Origin: Phycisphaerales bacterium
Lineage (GTDB): Bacteria; Planctomycetota; Phycisphaerae; UBA1845
Direction of reading: 5' to 3'
NCBI GenBank assembly: GCA_020639115.1
Contig: JACKHG010000025.1
Span: 1-38,335, forward strand
Length of the DNA: 38,335 nt
This document shows, piece after piece, positions 15,050 to 23,282 of this stretch. The first letter of the stretch is position 1, and every line of letters starts with the position of its first letter. Under the pieces are notes generated by a model that had not been told where the DNA came from, searched no databases, and worked only from the letters and a program-made list of their open reading frames with translations. The position numbers were made by a program, and so were the translations under genes.

Positions 15050-15487
15050 ATGCCCGCGCCGACCGACATTCGACCACCCTTCACGCACGCGAGTGCACTG
15101 GCCAAGGTCCAGGCGGCAGAAGACGCCTGGAATTCACGCGACCCACAGCGCGTCGCCGCGGCGTACACCGCCGACTCCGCGTGGCGCAACCGCGGCGAGT
15201 TCTTCACCGGACGTGCCGCCATCGAGGCGTTCCTCCGCCGCAAGTGGGCGAAGGAACTCGACTATCGCCTGAAGAAGGAACTCTGGGCGTTCACCGCCAA
15301 CCGGATCTCCGTGCGCTTCGAGTACGAGTGGCGCGACTCGGCGGGCCAGTGGTACCGGGCGCACGGCAACGAGCACTGGGAATTCGCCGACGACGGCCTG
15401 ATGCGGCGCCGCGACGCCAGCATCAACGACGTGCCGATCGAAGAGCACGAGCGCCGATTGCGCGACACCGGCCCACGCCGCCAGTGA
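15050..15487 (+). CDS. DUF1348 / NTF2-like (SnoaL-fold) protein
   Basis: 145 residues from the ATG at 15050, preceded by AGGAG at 8 bases. The protein matches the DUF1348 branch of the NTF2-like superfamily: KVQAAEDAWNSRDPQRVAAA, then YTADSAWRNRGEFFTGR, a helix FLRRKWAKELDYRLKKELWA, the strand RISVRFEYEWRD, and the ending WEFADDGLMRRRDASINDVP. The cone-shaped fold usually holds a small hydrophobic ligand. Family members have no established reaction. They are often found near AhpD-like and hydrolase genes, as here. No signal peptide. It is separated from the AhpD-like gene by the stable hairpin and from the next gene by 96 bases. Confidence 0.9.
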   Translation: MPAPTDIRPPFTHASALAKVQAAEDAWNSRDPQRVAAAYTADSAWRNRGEFFTGRAAIEAFLRRKWAKELDYRLKKELWAFTANRISVRFEYEWRDSAGQWYRAHGNEHWEFADDGLMRRRDASINDVPIEEHERRLRDTGPRRQ

Positions 15488-15583
15488 CAAATCCCGTGCC
15501 GCGCCGGAATCGCGCCACGCTTCCGTAAGTCCAACAGTTCGATACAGATTCTGCAGATCCACCGCCAACAATGGAGAAATACG

Positions 15584-16807
15584 ATGATTGACAAGGTCCA
15601 TACCACCGGTCTATTCGCCGCACTCACCATCCTCGCGCCGACGCTGGCGCTCGCGCAACTGCCCGACCCGGGCTTCGTGATCGACCCCGCCCACACGGCC
15701 CTCGTCGTGACCGACCCGCAAAATGATTTCCTCAGCCCCGACGGCGTCACCTGGGGCGTGGTGGGCAAAAGCGTCACCGCGAACCACACCGTCGAGAACA
15801 TCGCCGCGCTCTTCCAGACGGCAAAGGACACCGGCATCCCGGTGTTCGTGTCCCCCCATTACTACTACGCCCACGATCACCGCTGGAAGTTCGAAGGGGC
15901 CCTGGAGACGCTCATGCACCAGCTCAAGATGTTCGATCGACCGCACGCACTGAGCCTCGCGGGCTTCACGGGCTCCGGCGCCGACTGGCTCGAGCGCTAC
16001 AAGCCCGTCATCGAGGATGGCAAAACCGTCATCGTCAGCCCGCACAAGATTTACGGCCCCGAGTCCAACGATCTGGTCCTGCAGCTCCGCAAACGCGGCA
16101 TCGCCAAGGTCATCCTCGCGGGCATGTCCGCCAACCTGTGCACCGAGTCGCATCTGCGCGAACTGATCGAGCAGGGCTTCGAGGTCGCCGTGGTCAGCGA
16201 CGCAACAGCCGCCGCGGTCGTGCCCGGCTTTGACGGCTATCAGGCCGCCCTGGTCAACTTCCGCATGATCGCCAGCCACGTCTGGAAAACGCAGGAAACG
16301 GTCGAGGCGATGCAGGCAGCCGCCGCCATGCAGGCGGACGCCGCGCCGGCTGACGCTTTCTCCGCGGGCGAAGCGCAGCGGATCTGGCAGCGCGTCGCGC
16401 CCAGCCACGCGTACCACGGGGCTCGGAATCTGTCCGCGAGCGGCGTTGCGCTGCAGGGCTTCAGCCCGGTCTCTTACCTGACTGCCGGCCGCGCCGAGCC
16501 CGGCAGCCCGCGCTTTCAAGTCGAAGACGATGGCGTCACCTACTTCCTGACGTCCGCCGCGCAGGTCGAGCTGTTCAAGCGCGACCCGCAGCGCTACGCG
16601 CCGGCGTACGGTGGCTGGTGCGCGTACGGCATGGCGATTCAGGACAAGTTCCCCGTCGACCCGACCAACTTCAAGGTGGTGAACGGCAAGCTGCTGCTCT
16701 TCCTCAGGAACGACAACATCGACGCGCTCGAGAAGTGGGAGCAGGGCGACGAGGTCGACAACCTGCGCCGGGCCGACGCCCACTGGAGAAAGGTCTCCGG
16801 TATGTAG
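15584..16807 (+). CDS. Secreted isochorismatase-like cysteine hydrolase fused to a YHS domain
   Basis: 407 residues from the ATG at 15584 (GGAG 8 bases upstream). A Sec signal peptide ends at LALA-Q (about 24/25). The first half (about 35-240) is an isochorismatase-like hydrolase with the full catalytic triad: Asp44 in VTDPQNDF, Lys155 in SPHKIYG, and Cys186 in MSANLCTESHLRE. An Ala-rich linker (about 242-258) leads to a YHS domain (about 280-380). It has QGFSPVSYLTAG, YFLTSAAQVELFKRDPQRYA, then PAYGGWCAYG and KLLLFLRNDN; Cys346 sits in the usual YHS cysteine position. YHS domains occur in proteins linked to metal handling. The fusion of a periplasmic amidase-like enzyme with a YHS module is uncommon and suggests one pathway step plus metal or substrate capture (inference). 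Last gene of the sigma-54 unit. Confidence 0.92.
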   Translation: MIDKVHTTGLFAALTILAPTLALAQLPDPGFVIDPAHTALVVTDPQNDFLSPDGVTWGVVGKSVTANHTVENIAALFQTAKDTGIPVFVSPHYYYAHDHRWKFEGALETLMHQLKMFDRPHALSLAGFTGSGADWLERYKPVIEDGKTVIVSPHKIYGPESNDLVLQLRKRGIAKVILAGMSANLCTESHLRELIEQGFEVAVVSDATAAAVVPGFDGYQAALVNFRMIASHVWKTQETVEAMQAAAAMQADAAPADAFSAGEAQRIWQRVAPSHAYHGARNLSASGVALQGFSPVSYLTAGRAEPGSPRFQVEDDGVTYFLTSAAQVELFKRDPQRYAPAYGGWCAYGMAIQDKFPVDPTNFKVVNGKLLLFLRNDNIDALEKWEQGDEVDNLRRADAHWRKVSGM

Positions 16808-16831
16808 TTACGGAAGAACCGAAATCCCCCT

Positions 16832-16869
16832 GCCGGCAAGGCGGGCACTGCCCGCCAGCGCACGCCGGC
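16832..16869. terminator. Bidirectional hairpin between convergent genes
   Basis: An inner stem GGCGGGC (16840-16846) / GCCCGCC (16850-16856) with a 3-base loop is enclosed by GCCGGC (16832-16837) and GCCGGC (16864-16869). It lies between the isochorismatase-YHS stop (16807) and the LD-carboxypeptidase stop (16932), so it can serve both strands. There is no T-run on either side. Confidence 0.5.
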
Positions 16870-16931
16870 GCAGGCCGAGGGTCGGGCTCGCCGATGTGCC
16901 CGCCTCCGGCCCTGATATCCGCCTTCCGCCG

Positions 16932-18026
16932 TCAGCGGCAGTCGACCCGCACGAGGTTTTCCAGAACTGCGACGCGGTTGTGGTCGGCGTCCACTTCGAC
17001 GAGGGCGCCGAGGGGGAGCGTGGCGTTGTTCGCGACGTGGCCCGCGGGGAAGTTCGTAATGACCGGAACACCGAGCCCGCCGAAGTAGTCGGCGATGACC
17101 TCGTCGAGCGAAAGCGAGTCTTCGTCGGGCTTCGGCGCACAATCGCGGAACTGCCCGAGGATCACGGCTGCCACGCCGTCGAGCTTGCCGCCGAGACGCA
17201 ACTGCGAGAGGTAGCGGTCGATGCGGTAGGGGCGCTCGCCGACGTCCTCGAGGAAGAGCACGCGGCCCCGCGTCTCGATCTCGTAGGGCGTGCCCATCAG
17301 CGCGGCGACCAGCGAGAGGTTGCCGCCGGTGAGCCGGCCGCGGGCGACGCCCGGCGCCAGCACCTTCGTGGGTGCGACGTCCGCAGGCAGTTCGTACGCG
17401 TACCCGGGCGGCAGGGGCTCACCGTCGGCAGCGCAGTACCGCTCGGCGAGCAAGGCCCGCCAGAAGCAGTCGGCGGAGAACGGCTTGAGATTACCATCGC
17501 TGCCCAGGCCCCACATCGGGTTGGGACTGTGGAACGTGACCAACCCGGTCTTCTTCTGGATCGCGAGGTGCAGGCCGGTAATGTCGCTGAAGCCGATGAA
17601 AACCTTCGGGTTCCGCCGGATCACGTCGTAATCGAGGCGGTCGAGCATGCGGGTAACGCCGTAACCGCCCGTCCCCGGGAAAATCGCCTTGACCTCGGGG
17701 TCTGCGAACGCCGCCATCAGCTCTGCCGCCCGCGTCTCGTCCGGCCCGGCGAGATACCCACGCGTGCGGTAGAGGTCGGACGGTACGCGCACGTGAAAAC
17801 CCATGTCCTCCAAACGCTGCCGCGCCAGCTCCATCCGCGTGCGATCCAGCGGGCCGGCCGGCGCGACGAAGGCGATCGTGTCACCGCGTTGCAGCGCCTC
17901 AGGAAAGATCGGATCCGGCATGCCGGCCTTATGCGCGGCACAGCCCGTAATGGAAAACGCAGCCGCCATGGCCAGGGTCATCCAGCCAATCCGTCGGACA
18001 GGCCCGGTTGCAGTCATACCGGCCAT
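16932..18026 (-). CDS. LD-carboxypeptidase (peptidase S66), lipoprotein
   Basis: 364 residues from the ATG at 18026 (GGAG 5 bases upstream). The N-terminus carries a lipoprotein signal, with Cys29 after SITG. Peptidase family S66 removes the terminal D-Ala from tetrapeptide stems of peptidoglycan during recycling or remodelling. The catalytic Ser147 lies in FIGFSDITGLHLA; Glu260 in LFLEDVGERPYRID and His330 in FPAGHVANNATLPLG complete the triad. The start signature TIAFVAPAGPLD and GTGGYGVTRMLDRLD are also typical. Classical LdcA is cytoplasmic, so a lipid-anchored form would act on periplasmic peptidoglycan. It is the last gene of a run with MgtE and a secreted glycosidase (48-base gaps). 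Confidence 0.92.
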   Translation of the reverse strand: MAGMTATGPVRRIGWMTLAMAAAFSITGCAAHKAGMPDPIFPEALQRGDTIAFVAPAGPLDRTRMELARQRLEDMGFHVRVPSDLYRTRGYLAGPDETRAAELMAAFADPEVKAIFPGTGGYGVTRMLDRLDYDVIRRNPKVFIGFSDITGLHLAIQKKTGLVTFHSPNPMWGLGSDGNLKPFSADCFWRALLAERYCAADGEPLPPGYAYELPADVAPTKVLAPGVARGRLTGGNLSLVAALMGTPYEIETRGRVLFLEDVGERPYRIDRYLSQLRLGGKLDGVAAVILGQFRDCAPKPDEDSLSLDEVIADYFGGLGVPVITNFPAGHVANNATLPLGALVEVDADHNRVAVLENLVRVDCR

Positions 18027-18074
18027 CGGGACTCCATTCTCAAGGGTGATGTGCCAATGCCGCCCGGCTGCGCA

Positions 18075-19394
18075 TCACTTGACCAGGATCGGAATATTCG
18101 CGGTGGCTGCGTTGTTGTGCCCGTCGGTCACATACACGAACAACCGGTACGCGCCCGCCTGCTCCGGCAGATTCACCCGTACGACGTTGCGGCGCGCCTT
18201 GACGATCGCGTCGGGCAGCGGGGCGGGGGCCTGCTCGGGATCGCCGCCGGAACGCTTGTCGGTGGACTCGGGACGCAGGTCCCAGGTGATGGTCAGCGGA
18301 TCGTCGTCGGGATCCTTCGCCTCCACCTTGGCGATGAGCGGCGTACCCGGCGGGTAGATCGCCTCGGGCAGCGGGGCCGACGGGCGGTCGTGTGTCGCTT
18401 GTTGTACACGCAGGTCGGTGATGGCGGGGCAGCGATTCTTCGGCCAGTCGCCGGTCCACACCTTGGTCATCACGTCGACCGCGGCGGTCCGCTCGCCGGT
18501 GGGCAGAAACATCCCGAACCACGTGTGCGTGTGCTCCTGCTTGTTGCCCCACAGAAAGGCATACGCCCCCAGGCAGCGGTCCGGTTGATCCAGCACCGCG
18601 GTCTGGTAACCCGCCAGGTACGTTTCGGCTTTTTCCGTACTGGTTGGCTCGCGTTCCGCACCCCAGCTCGTCTTCTCGACCTGCCACCAGCCGGTCGGAC
18701 CGAACTCGGTCACCACGTACGGCCGATCGAGGCCCTGGGCCTTCAGCTCCCGCGGGATGTACGCCAGGTCGCCGTAGCCGTTGACGCCGAGCACGTCGAT
18801 GTCCGGGCAGTGCTTCACGAATTCGCCCACCTTGCCGTCGCCGGTGCCGGCGATAACCGTCATCGTCGGGTGGTTCGGGTCGAGCTCCTTGATCATCCGG
18901 GCGATGTCGTTGATCGCCGCCCACACCTTGGGATTTTGGCCATTCGCCTCCATCTCGTTGCCGATGCCCCACATCAGCACCGCCGGGTGATCCTTGAAAC
19001 GCATGACCGCTTCGCGGGCCCGCTCCTTGTCGGCAGCCACCTGCTTGGGATCGGAGTAGTCGAAGCCGTGCCGTTCGTGACCGAGCCACAGGCCGACCGT
19101 GACGGAGAGGCCGCGTTTCTCGGCTTCGTCCAGCGTGCCCTCGAGATGGTTGGCGTTCCACGTGCGGACCGAGTTACCGCCGGCGGCCACGAGTTCGTCG
19201 AGCCGTCCGCGCCCGCCGACGCCCCGGATGACGTACGGCTTGCCGTCGCGCCGCAGCCGAAAGCCGTCGGCGGTCTTTTCCACGGACACGTGGCGCGGTC
19301 CGGTGTGCGCCGCGGGCTCCTCGGCAAATACGCCCGCAGCCCCCAGCCCAAACGCCACCAGGAAGGCCATTCTCTTCAGCGTGAGTTGGTTCAT
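18075..19394 (-). CDS. Secreted clan-A glycoside hydrolase (TIM-barrel) with Ig-like C-terminal domain
   Basis: 439 residues from the ATG at 19394; a GTG 7 codons upstream is a less likely start. A signal peptide is cleaved near VFAEE (about 24/25). The N-terminal catalytic part resembles the TIM barrel of GH2/GH5-type (clan A) retaining glycosidases. The acid/base is Glu147 in VLMWGIGNEMEANG; the nucleophile is probably Glu230 in YVVTEFGPTGWW. RNSVRTW-type and LDPNHPTM segments support this. The barrel lacks the N-terminal sandwich domains of classical GH2 enzymes. A C-terminal domain (about 340-439; AKDPDDDPLTITWDL, RLFVYVTDGHNNAATA) looks like a bacterial Ig or cadherin-like fold. The likely target is an extracellular glucan, unproven. 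It lies between MgtE and the LD-carboxypeptidase. Confidence 0.8.
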   Translation of the reverse strand: MNQLTLKRMAFLVAFGLGAAGVFAEEPAAHTGPRHVSVEKTADGFRLRRDGKPYVIRGVGGRGRLDELVAAGGNSVRTWNANHLEGTLDEAEKRGLSVTVGLWLGHERHGFDYSDPKQVAADKERAREAVMRFKDHPAVLMWGIGNEMEANGQNPKVWAAINDIARMIKELDPNHPTMTVIAGTGDGKVGEFVKHCPDIDVLGVNGYGDLAYIPRELKAQGLDRPYVVTEFGPTGWWQVEKTSWGAEREPTSTEKAETYLAGYQTAVLDQPDRCLGAYAFLWGNKQEHTHTWFGMFLPTGERTAAVDVMTKVWTGDWPKNRCPAITDLRVQQATHDRPSAPLPEAIYPPGTPLIAKVEAKDPDDDPLTITWDLRPESTDKRSGGDPEQAPAPLPDAIVKARRNVVRVNLPEQAGAYRLFVYVTDGHNNAATANIPILVK

Positions 19395-19442
19395 GCCCCG
19401 CAGTCTACCGGACACGCGTCGCCGGCAAAAGTCGCCGCAGCG

Positions 19443-20825
19443 TCACAGCAACGTCCCGCGGAGCAGCAGCGCGGCGATCGAGAAGTAGATGATCAGGCCG
19501 GAGACGTCCACCAGCGTCGCCACGAACGGCGCGGAACTCGTCGCGGGGTCGAGCCCCACGGCCCGCAGAATGAACGGCAGCATGCTCCCCGCGAGCGTAC
19601 CGAAGCCCACCACCCCGATCAGGCTGAGCCAGACGGTTACCGCCACCAGCACGTGATGCTCACCGTAGTCCACCCACCCGAAGTGCTGCCAGATCAGCAC
19701 GCGCAGGAAGCCGATGAATCCGAGCCACGCCCCCAGCGCCACGCCCGACAGCACCTCGCGACGCATCACCCGCCACCAGTCGCGCAGCCGCAGCTCCGTC
19801 AGCGCCAGGGCGCGGATGATCAGCGTGGTCGCCTGCGAACCGGAGTTGCCGCCGCTGCTGATGATCAGCGGCACGAAGAGCATCAGCACCAGGGCCTTGG
19901 CGATCTCCTGCTCGAAGTGGGCCATGGCACTCGCGGTGAGCATCTCGCCGATGAACAGCACGGAAAGCCACACGCCGCGCTTCTTGATCATGGTCAGAAA
20001 CGTGACGTCCAGGTACGGCTCGTCGAGCGCTTCCATACCGCCGATCTTGTGGATGTCCTCGGTGGCCTCCTCCGACGCCACGTCGAGCACGTCGTCGCCC
20101 GTGATGATGCCCAGCATGTGGTCCGAGGCGTCCACCACGGGCAAGGCGAAACGGTCGTACTTCTCGAACGTGCGGAGCACCTCCTCGCGGTCGGTCGTCG
20201 CCGGAATGGCGACGAGCGGGCGGTCGTCGATCTCGGAAAGCCGCTGCTCCGGGCTCGCGAGCACGAGCGAGCTGAGCCGCAGATCCCGGTCGAGCCGGCC
20301 GTCGTGGTCGACGACGTAGAGGATGTTCAGCGTCTCCTTGCCGGGCGCGGTCCGGCGCACGTGCTCGAGCGCTTCACCCGCCGACATGTCCGGCCGCAGC
20401 GTGACGTACCGCGGCGTCATGTAGCGGCCGGCGCTTTCGGGCGGATATCCGAGCAACTCCTGCGCCGCCTTCAGCTCCGCCGGCGGTAGCGCCGCCACCA
20501 GCCGCCGCGTCACCTCCGACGGCAGCTCCTCGAAGAGGTGCGTGCGGTCGTCCGGCGTCATCTGCTCGAGGATGCTGCGGGTCTGTTCGCTGGTCAGCGA
20601 GCCGATCAGCGTCTCCTGGTGATCGGGCGGCAGGTGCGAGAACACCTCCGTCGCGATGCCTCGCGGCAGGAGGCGGAACAGGATCGCCTCGTCCTCGGCG
20701 GGCAGGTCGATGATGATTTCCGCAATGTCCGCGGCGTGCAGCTCCTGCATGGCCAGGCGCAGCTCGCCCCACTGGCGGTTACGGATGAGCTCCTCGATGT
20801 CTGGCTGCAACGCCGTTCCCAACAT
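19443..20825 (-). CDS. mgtE: Magnesium channel/transporter MgtE
   Basis: 460 residues from the ATG at 20825, preceded by GGAGAGAGATC. MgtE is an Mg2+-gated Mg2+ channel of the inner membrane. Order: N-terminal superhelical domain (about 20-125, with repeats such as LPAEDEAILFRLLPRG), two CBS domains (about 130-255; YMTPRYVTLRPDMS and VVDASDHMLGIITGDDVLD), plug helix and five membrane helices (about 280-460). Pore signature PLIISSGGNSGSQATTLIIR and the Mg-binding segment GLDPATSSAPFVATLVDVSG are both intact. I looked for an M-box Mg2+ riboswitch in the 280 bases upstream and saw no conserved core. It leads a run with the glycosidase and LD-carboxypeptidase, and lies 282 bases downstream of the 62-aa gene. 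Confidence 0.96.
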   Translation of the reverse strand: MLGTALQPDIEELIRNRQWGELRLAMQELHAADIAEIIIDLPAEDEAILFRLLPRGIATEVFSHLPPDHQETLIGSLTSEQTRSILEQMTPDDRTHLFEELPSEVTRRLVAALPPAELKAAQELLGYPPESAGRYMTPRYVTLRPDMSAGEALEHVRRTAPGKETLNILYVVDHDGRLDRDLRLSSLVLASPEQRLSEIDDRPLVAIPATTDREEVLRTFEKYDRFALPVVDASDHMLGIITGDDVLDVASEEATEDIHKIGGMEALDEPYLDVTFLTMIKKRGVWLSVLFIGEMLTASAMAHFEQEIAKALVLMLFVPLIISSGGNSGSQATTLIIRALALTELRLRDWWRVMRREVLSGVALGAWLGFIGFLRVLIWQHFGWVDYGEHHVLVAVTVWLSLIGVVGFGTLAGSMLPFILRAVGLDPATSSAPFVATLVDVSGLIIYFSIAALLLRGTLL

Positions 20826-21107
20826 GATCTCTCTCCGCCGATCCGCGGATGGACGAACTCAAATTGGCTGCGCGGAAGCGCCCGGCCGCCGGGTGCGCAC
20901 GGTGAACGCCCAGCCGACGCGAAGCGCCCCCTGTCCGCAGGAGCGTACCGCGGGCGCCGGCGGGGCACCAACACCAATGATGTAACAGGGATTCAACGGC
21001 CGACCGGGGGAGCGGACGGGCACGACGGCGCGCACTGTGGCTGGCGCTCCGATGCGCGCCCCCAGCGGGGGTGCATGTGGCGGGGCGACCAGGTCGTAGC
21101 GCTCGGC

Positions 21108-21296
21108 CTAGATGGCGGCGCCAAGGTCGGGGGTCGTGTCGTTGTCCGCTTCGCGAGTCGCGGGTGCCCCGACGGCTGCAATCTCCGCTTCGAGGCGGGC
21201 GGCGAGGTTTTCGGCAAAGGCGTCGTCGCCGATTTCACGGAGACGCTGGGCGACGCGACGCAGGGAATCGAGGTTGGCCTGCTTGTCCGACATCAT
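21108..21296 (-). CDS. Small 62-residue protein of unknown function
   Basis: I do not recognise the family. The gene is supported by an excellent AGGAG 7 bases before tandem ATGs at 21296 and by sensible codon use. The protein is a charged amphipathic helix pair: QANLDSLRRVAQRLREIGDD, then AFAENLAARLEAEIAAV, followed by a flexible acidic tail. A leucine/heptad-like spacing suggests a coiled coil. No cysteines, signal or membrane segment. It lies between fapA (132 bases upstream) and mgtE (282 bases downstream) on the same strand. Confidence 0.6.
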   Translation of the reverse strand: MMSDKQANLDSLRRVAQRLREIGDDAFAENLAARLEAEIAAVGAPATREADNDTTPDLGAAI

Positions 21297-21428
21297 CTTG
21301 GATCTCCTGGGGTCCTGTGCCTGTATTATCGAACGTTCGGGCCCCGAGCTTTTGCGGATCGACTCGCGGGCGCGTTCTGGGCCGTGAGACGCACGGACGG
21401 CGGGCAGCGGAGGACGCGGCGGAGGTGG

Positions 21429-22910
21429 CTACTGCGGCGGAAGTGAGGGCTCCTCGGGCTTGGGTTTGGCCTTGGGCAACTCGACCTTCCGGGCCGGCAG
21501 CTCGGTGATCGAGCCGGTGAGCTGGTTGACCGCGACCAGTGCGGTGTAGCCCTCCAGCTTGCGGCGTTCGATGCGGACCGGGCCCTTGAACTCCCGCGGA
21601 AAGTGCACGACGCGGTCGTCGATCGTGACGTTGACGGCGTCGCAGATGCGACCGTGCACCAGCACCGACGGCTTGGCGGCGGCGGAGTTCTCGATCATGG
21701 CGGCGATGTCCTTCTCCGCCTGGTCGAGGTCCATGGCCATGCTGTCCGCCTGGAACATCATCTCGGTGACCTTTTCGCGCTGCTCGCGGGTGAGCCGCTT
21801 GAGTTGGGCCACCAGCGGGGCGAGCTTCTGGCGGATCTTGTCGATCTGCAGGCGGCGCCGCTCGTTCTCGCGGGTCATGTTTTCGATGCGGCGCAGCTCG
21901 TCGAGGTGCATGCCGACGATGATTTCGGTGGGCACACTCGCCTCGCTGCCCAGCGTGTGGGCCTCGACGCCCTTGCGGGCGTAGACGCGCCCACCGATCA
22001 CCGCGCCCTGGTGCAGGACGGCGCGCCCCTCGGTGTGGATCCGGCTGTTCATCGCCTCCTTGGCGATGTGGATGTCGCCGCCGGCGTGCAGCACCGCCTC
22101 GTCGCAGAACTTTGCGACGATTTCGCCCTCGGTCGTCACCTTGCCGCGGTAGCGGTTGAGGATTCCGCCGCGCACCGTGACGTCTCCGGCGACCTCGATC
22201 GTGGCGGCCTCGATAGCGCCGCCCACCGTGAACTGCTTGCTGCTTTTGACCTCGAACAGGTCACGGATGGTCCCGCGGACGATCGCGTCCGTGGTGAGGT
22301 TGAGATTGCCGGTGGAGAAATCGACGTCGCCGGCGATCTCGACGACCTCCTTGATGAAGAGTTCGCGGTGTTCGTAGACGACGCGGCCGGCGACTGTGGC
22401 GATCGCGGTAGCGCCGTCGTCGCCCAGGCGCACGGTCTCCTTGACCGTGACCGCAGCCGGCTGGGTCTGCGGCGGGACCGGCTTGCCGAACACGTCGACG
22501 CCGGGAATTCCAGCCACCGGGGCGACCACGCGGCCGATCGGCGTTTCCGCCTCGACGGTGATGATGGACGAGAGGTTGTAGAAGTCGACGGGCGCGTCGT
22601 CGGTCCAGTCGGCGGTACTGTGCTTGAGCTCGGGGGACCACACGAACTCGCCGTCGGTGCCCTCGACGGCTTCGCGGCCGGCGGCGACGACGAATCCCTC
22701 CTCCGCCTTCGGGTCCTCCTCCGCCGCCAGGTAGGCTTCGACGCGCGCGTTCACGTCGTCGCTGACGGCGATGCCCGCTTCCTTGAGCGCCGCCAGGATG
22801 GCGTCGCGTTCCTCGTCGGTGCGCGGCGTGCCGGGCGCCGGCGCGAGCGTGGCGGACATGCGGTCGGGCGCGATCCTGATGCGGTAGCGGCTGTCGGTCT
22901 GCGTGCTCAT
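21429..22910 (-). CDS. FapA / DUF342 domain protein
   Basis: 493 residues from the ATG at 22910; a GTG two codons upstream is possible. DUF342/FapA proteins are bacterial polymer-like cytoplasmic proteins with a right-handed beta-helix, linked to envelope and surface processes. The N-terminal head (about 1-120) leads to the conserved block ETPIGRVVAPVAGIPGVDVFG and P-V-P-P-Q. The beta-helix region (about 175-330) has imperfect turns such as VEIAGDVDFSTGNLNL, GGAIEAATIEVAGDVTVRGG and AVLHAGGDIHIAKEAMNSRI. A long coiled coil (about 340-410; ENERRRLQIDKIRQKLAPLV) and a final beta-helix cap (HGRICDAVNVTIDDRVVHF) follow. The end is Lys/Pro-rich. It is divergent from the RdgC-like gene. Confidence 0.9.
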   Translation of the reverse strand: MSTQTDSRYRIRIAPDRMSATLAPAPGTPRTDEERDAILAALKEAGIAVSDDVNARVEAYLAAEEDPKAEEGFVVAAGREAVEGTDGEFVWSPELKHSTADWTDDAPVDFYNLSSIITVEAETPIGRVVAPVAGIPGVDVFGKPVPPQTQPAAVTVKETVRLGDDGATAIATVAGRVVYEHRELFIKEVVEIAGDVDFSTGNLNLTTDAIVRGTIRDLFEVKSSKQFTVGGAIEAATIEVAGDVTVRGGILNRYRGKVTTEGEIVAKFCDEAVLHAGGDIHIAKEAMNSRIHTEGRAVLHQGAVIGGRVYARKGVEAHTLGSEASVPTEIIVGMHLDELRRIENMTRENERRRLQIDKIRQKLAPLVAQLKRLTREQREKVTEMMFQADSMAMDLDQAEKDIAAMIENSAAAKPSVLVHGRICDAVNVTIDDRVVHFPREFKGPVRIERRKLEGYTALVAVNQLTGSITELPARKVELPKAKPKPEEPSLPPQ

Positions 22911-23282
22911 GCGCACTCGTGTCCCGCGGCGAAGCGAGGGATGGTTCCGGGGCCGCTTGCGAAATGCCTATGGGCGGCGGACCGGACGCGCGCTGTACCC
23001 CCGCACCGGAAATATCGGCGAGGGGTGAACGTGACGCGATCGAAACGGGGCGATTGCAAAAAAAGTGCGGCAGCCCGCGTCAACCCAGCCTGTGAAATGT
23101 GTGGGCACAGTGAACCACGCTCAACCGGCGCCGAGGCTTGCGCGCCCGCGGCCCGGCAACTCACAGCGGCGGCTGCCGTTTTCGCGGACGTTGACCCGCC
23201 CCGCGCCTCTGGTACGGTGCCGAGAGCGGTTTGGGACACTTTGGCGGCGTGGAGCGCCGCCGCAGCAGCAAGGGAGCGCGGC
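22911..23282. other. Divergent intergenic region (fapA / rdgC-like)
   Basis: 372 bases containing the divergent promoters. The frame of the plus-strand gene is open through it, but I see no family character or ribosome-binding site upstream of 23270. An A-run (GCAAAAAAAGTGC, near 23055) is the only base-composition feature. No hairpin with a T-run is visible. Confidence 0.5.

Noticed and set aside
16896..20489. An open frame of about 1200 codons on the plus strand
   Set aside because: It runs antisense to the LD-carboxypeptidase, glycosidase and MgtE genes, is Arg/Gly/His-rich and matches no family; it is a GC-bias shadow.
20826..21107. M-box (Mg2+) riboswitch upstream of mgtE
   Set aside because: I read the minus-strand leader and found no GGTGAGGCTCCT-type or other conserved M-box core.
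21603..23282. A 560-codon N-terminal extension of the RdgC-like gene
   Set aside because: It is antisense to fapA and lacks any family character; the ATG at 23283 has its own ribosome-binding site.
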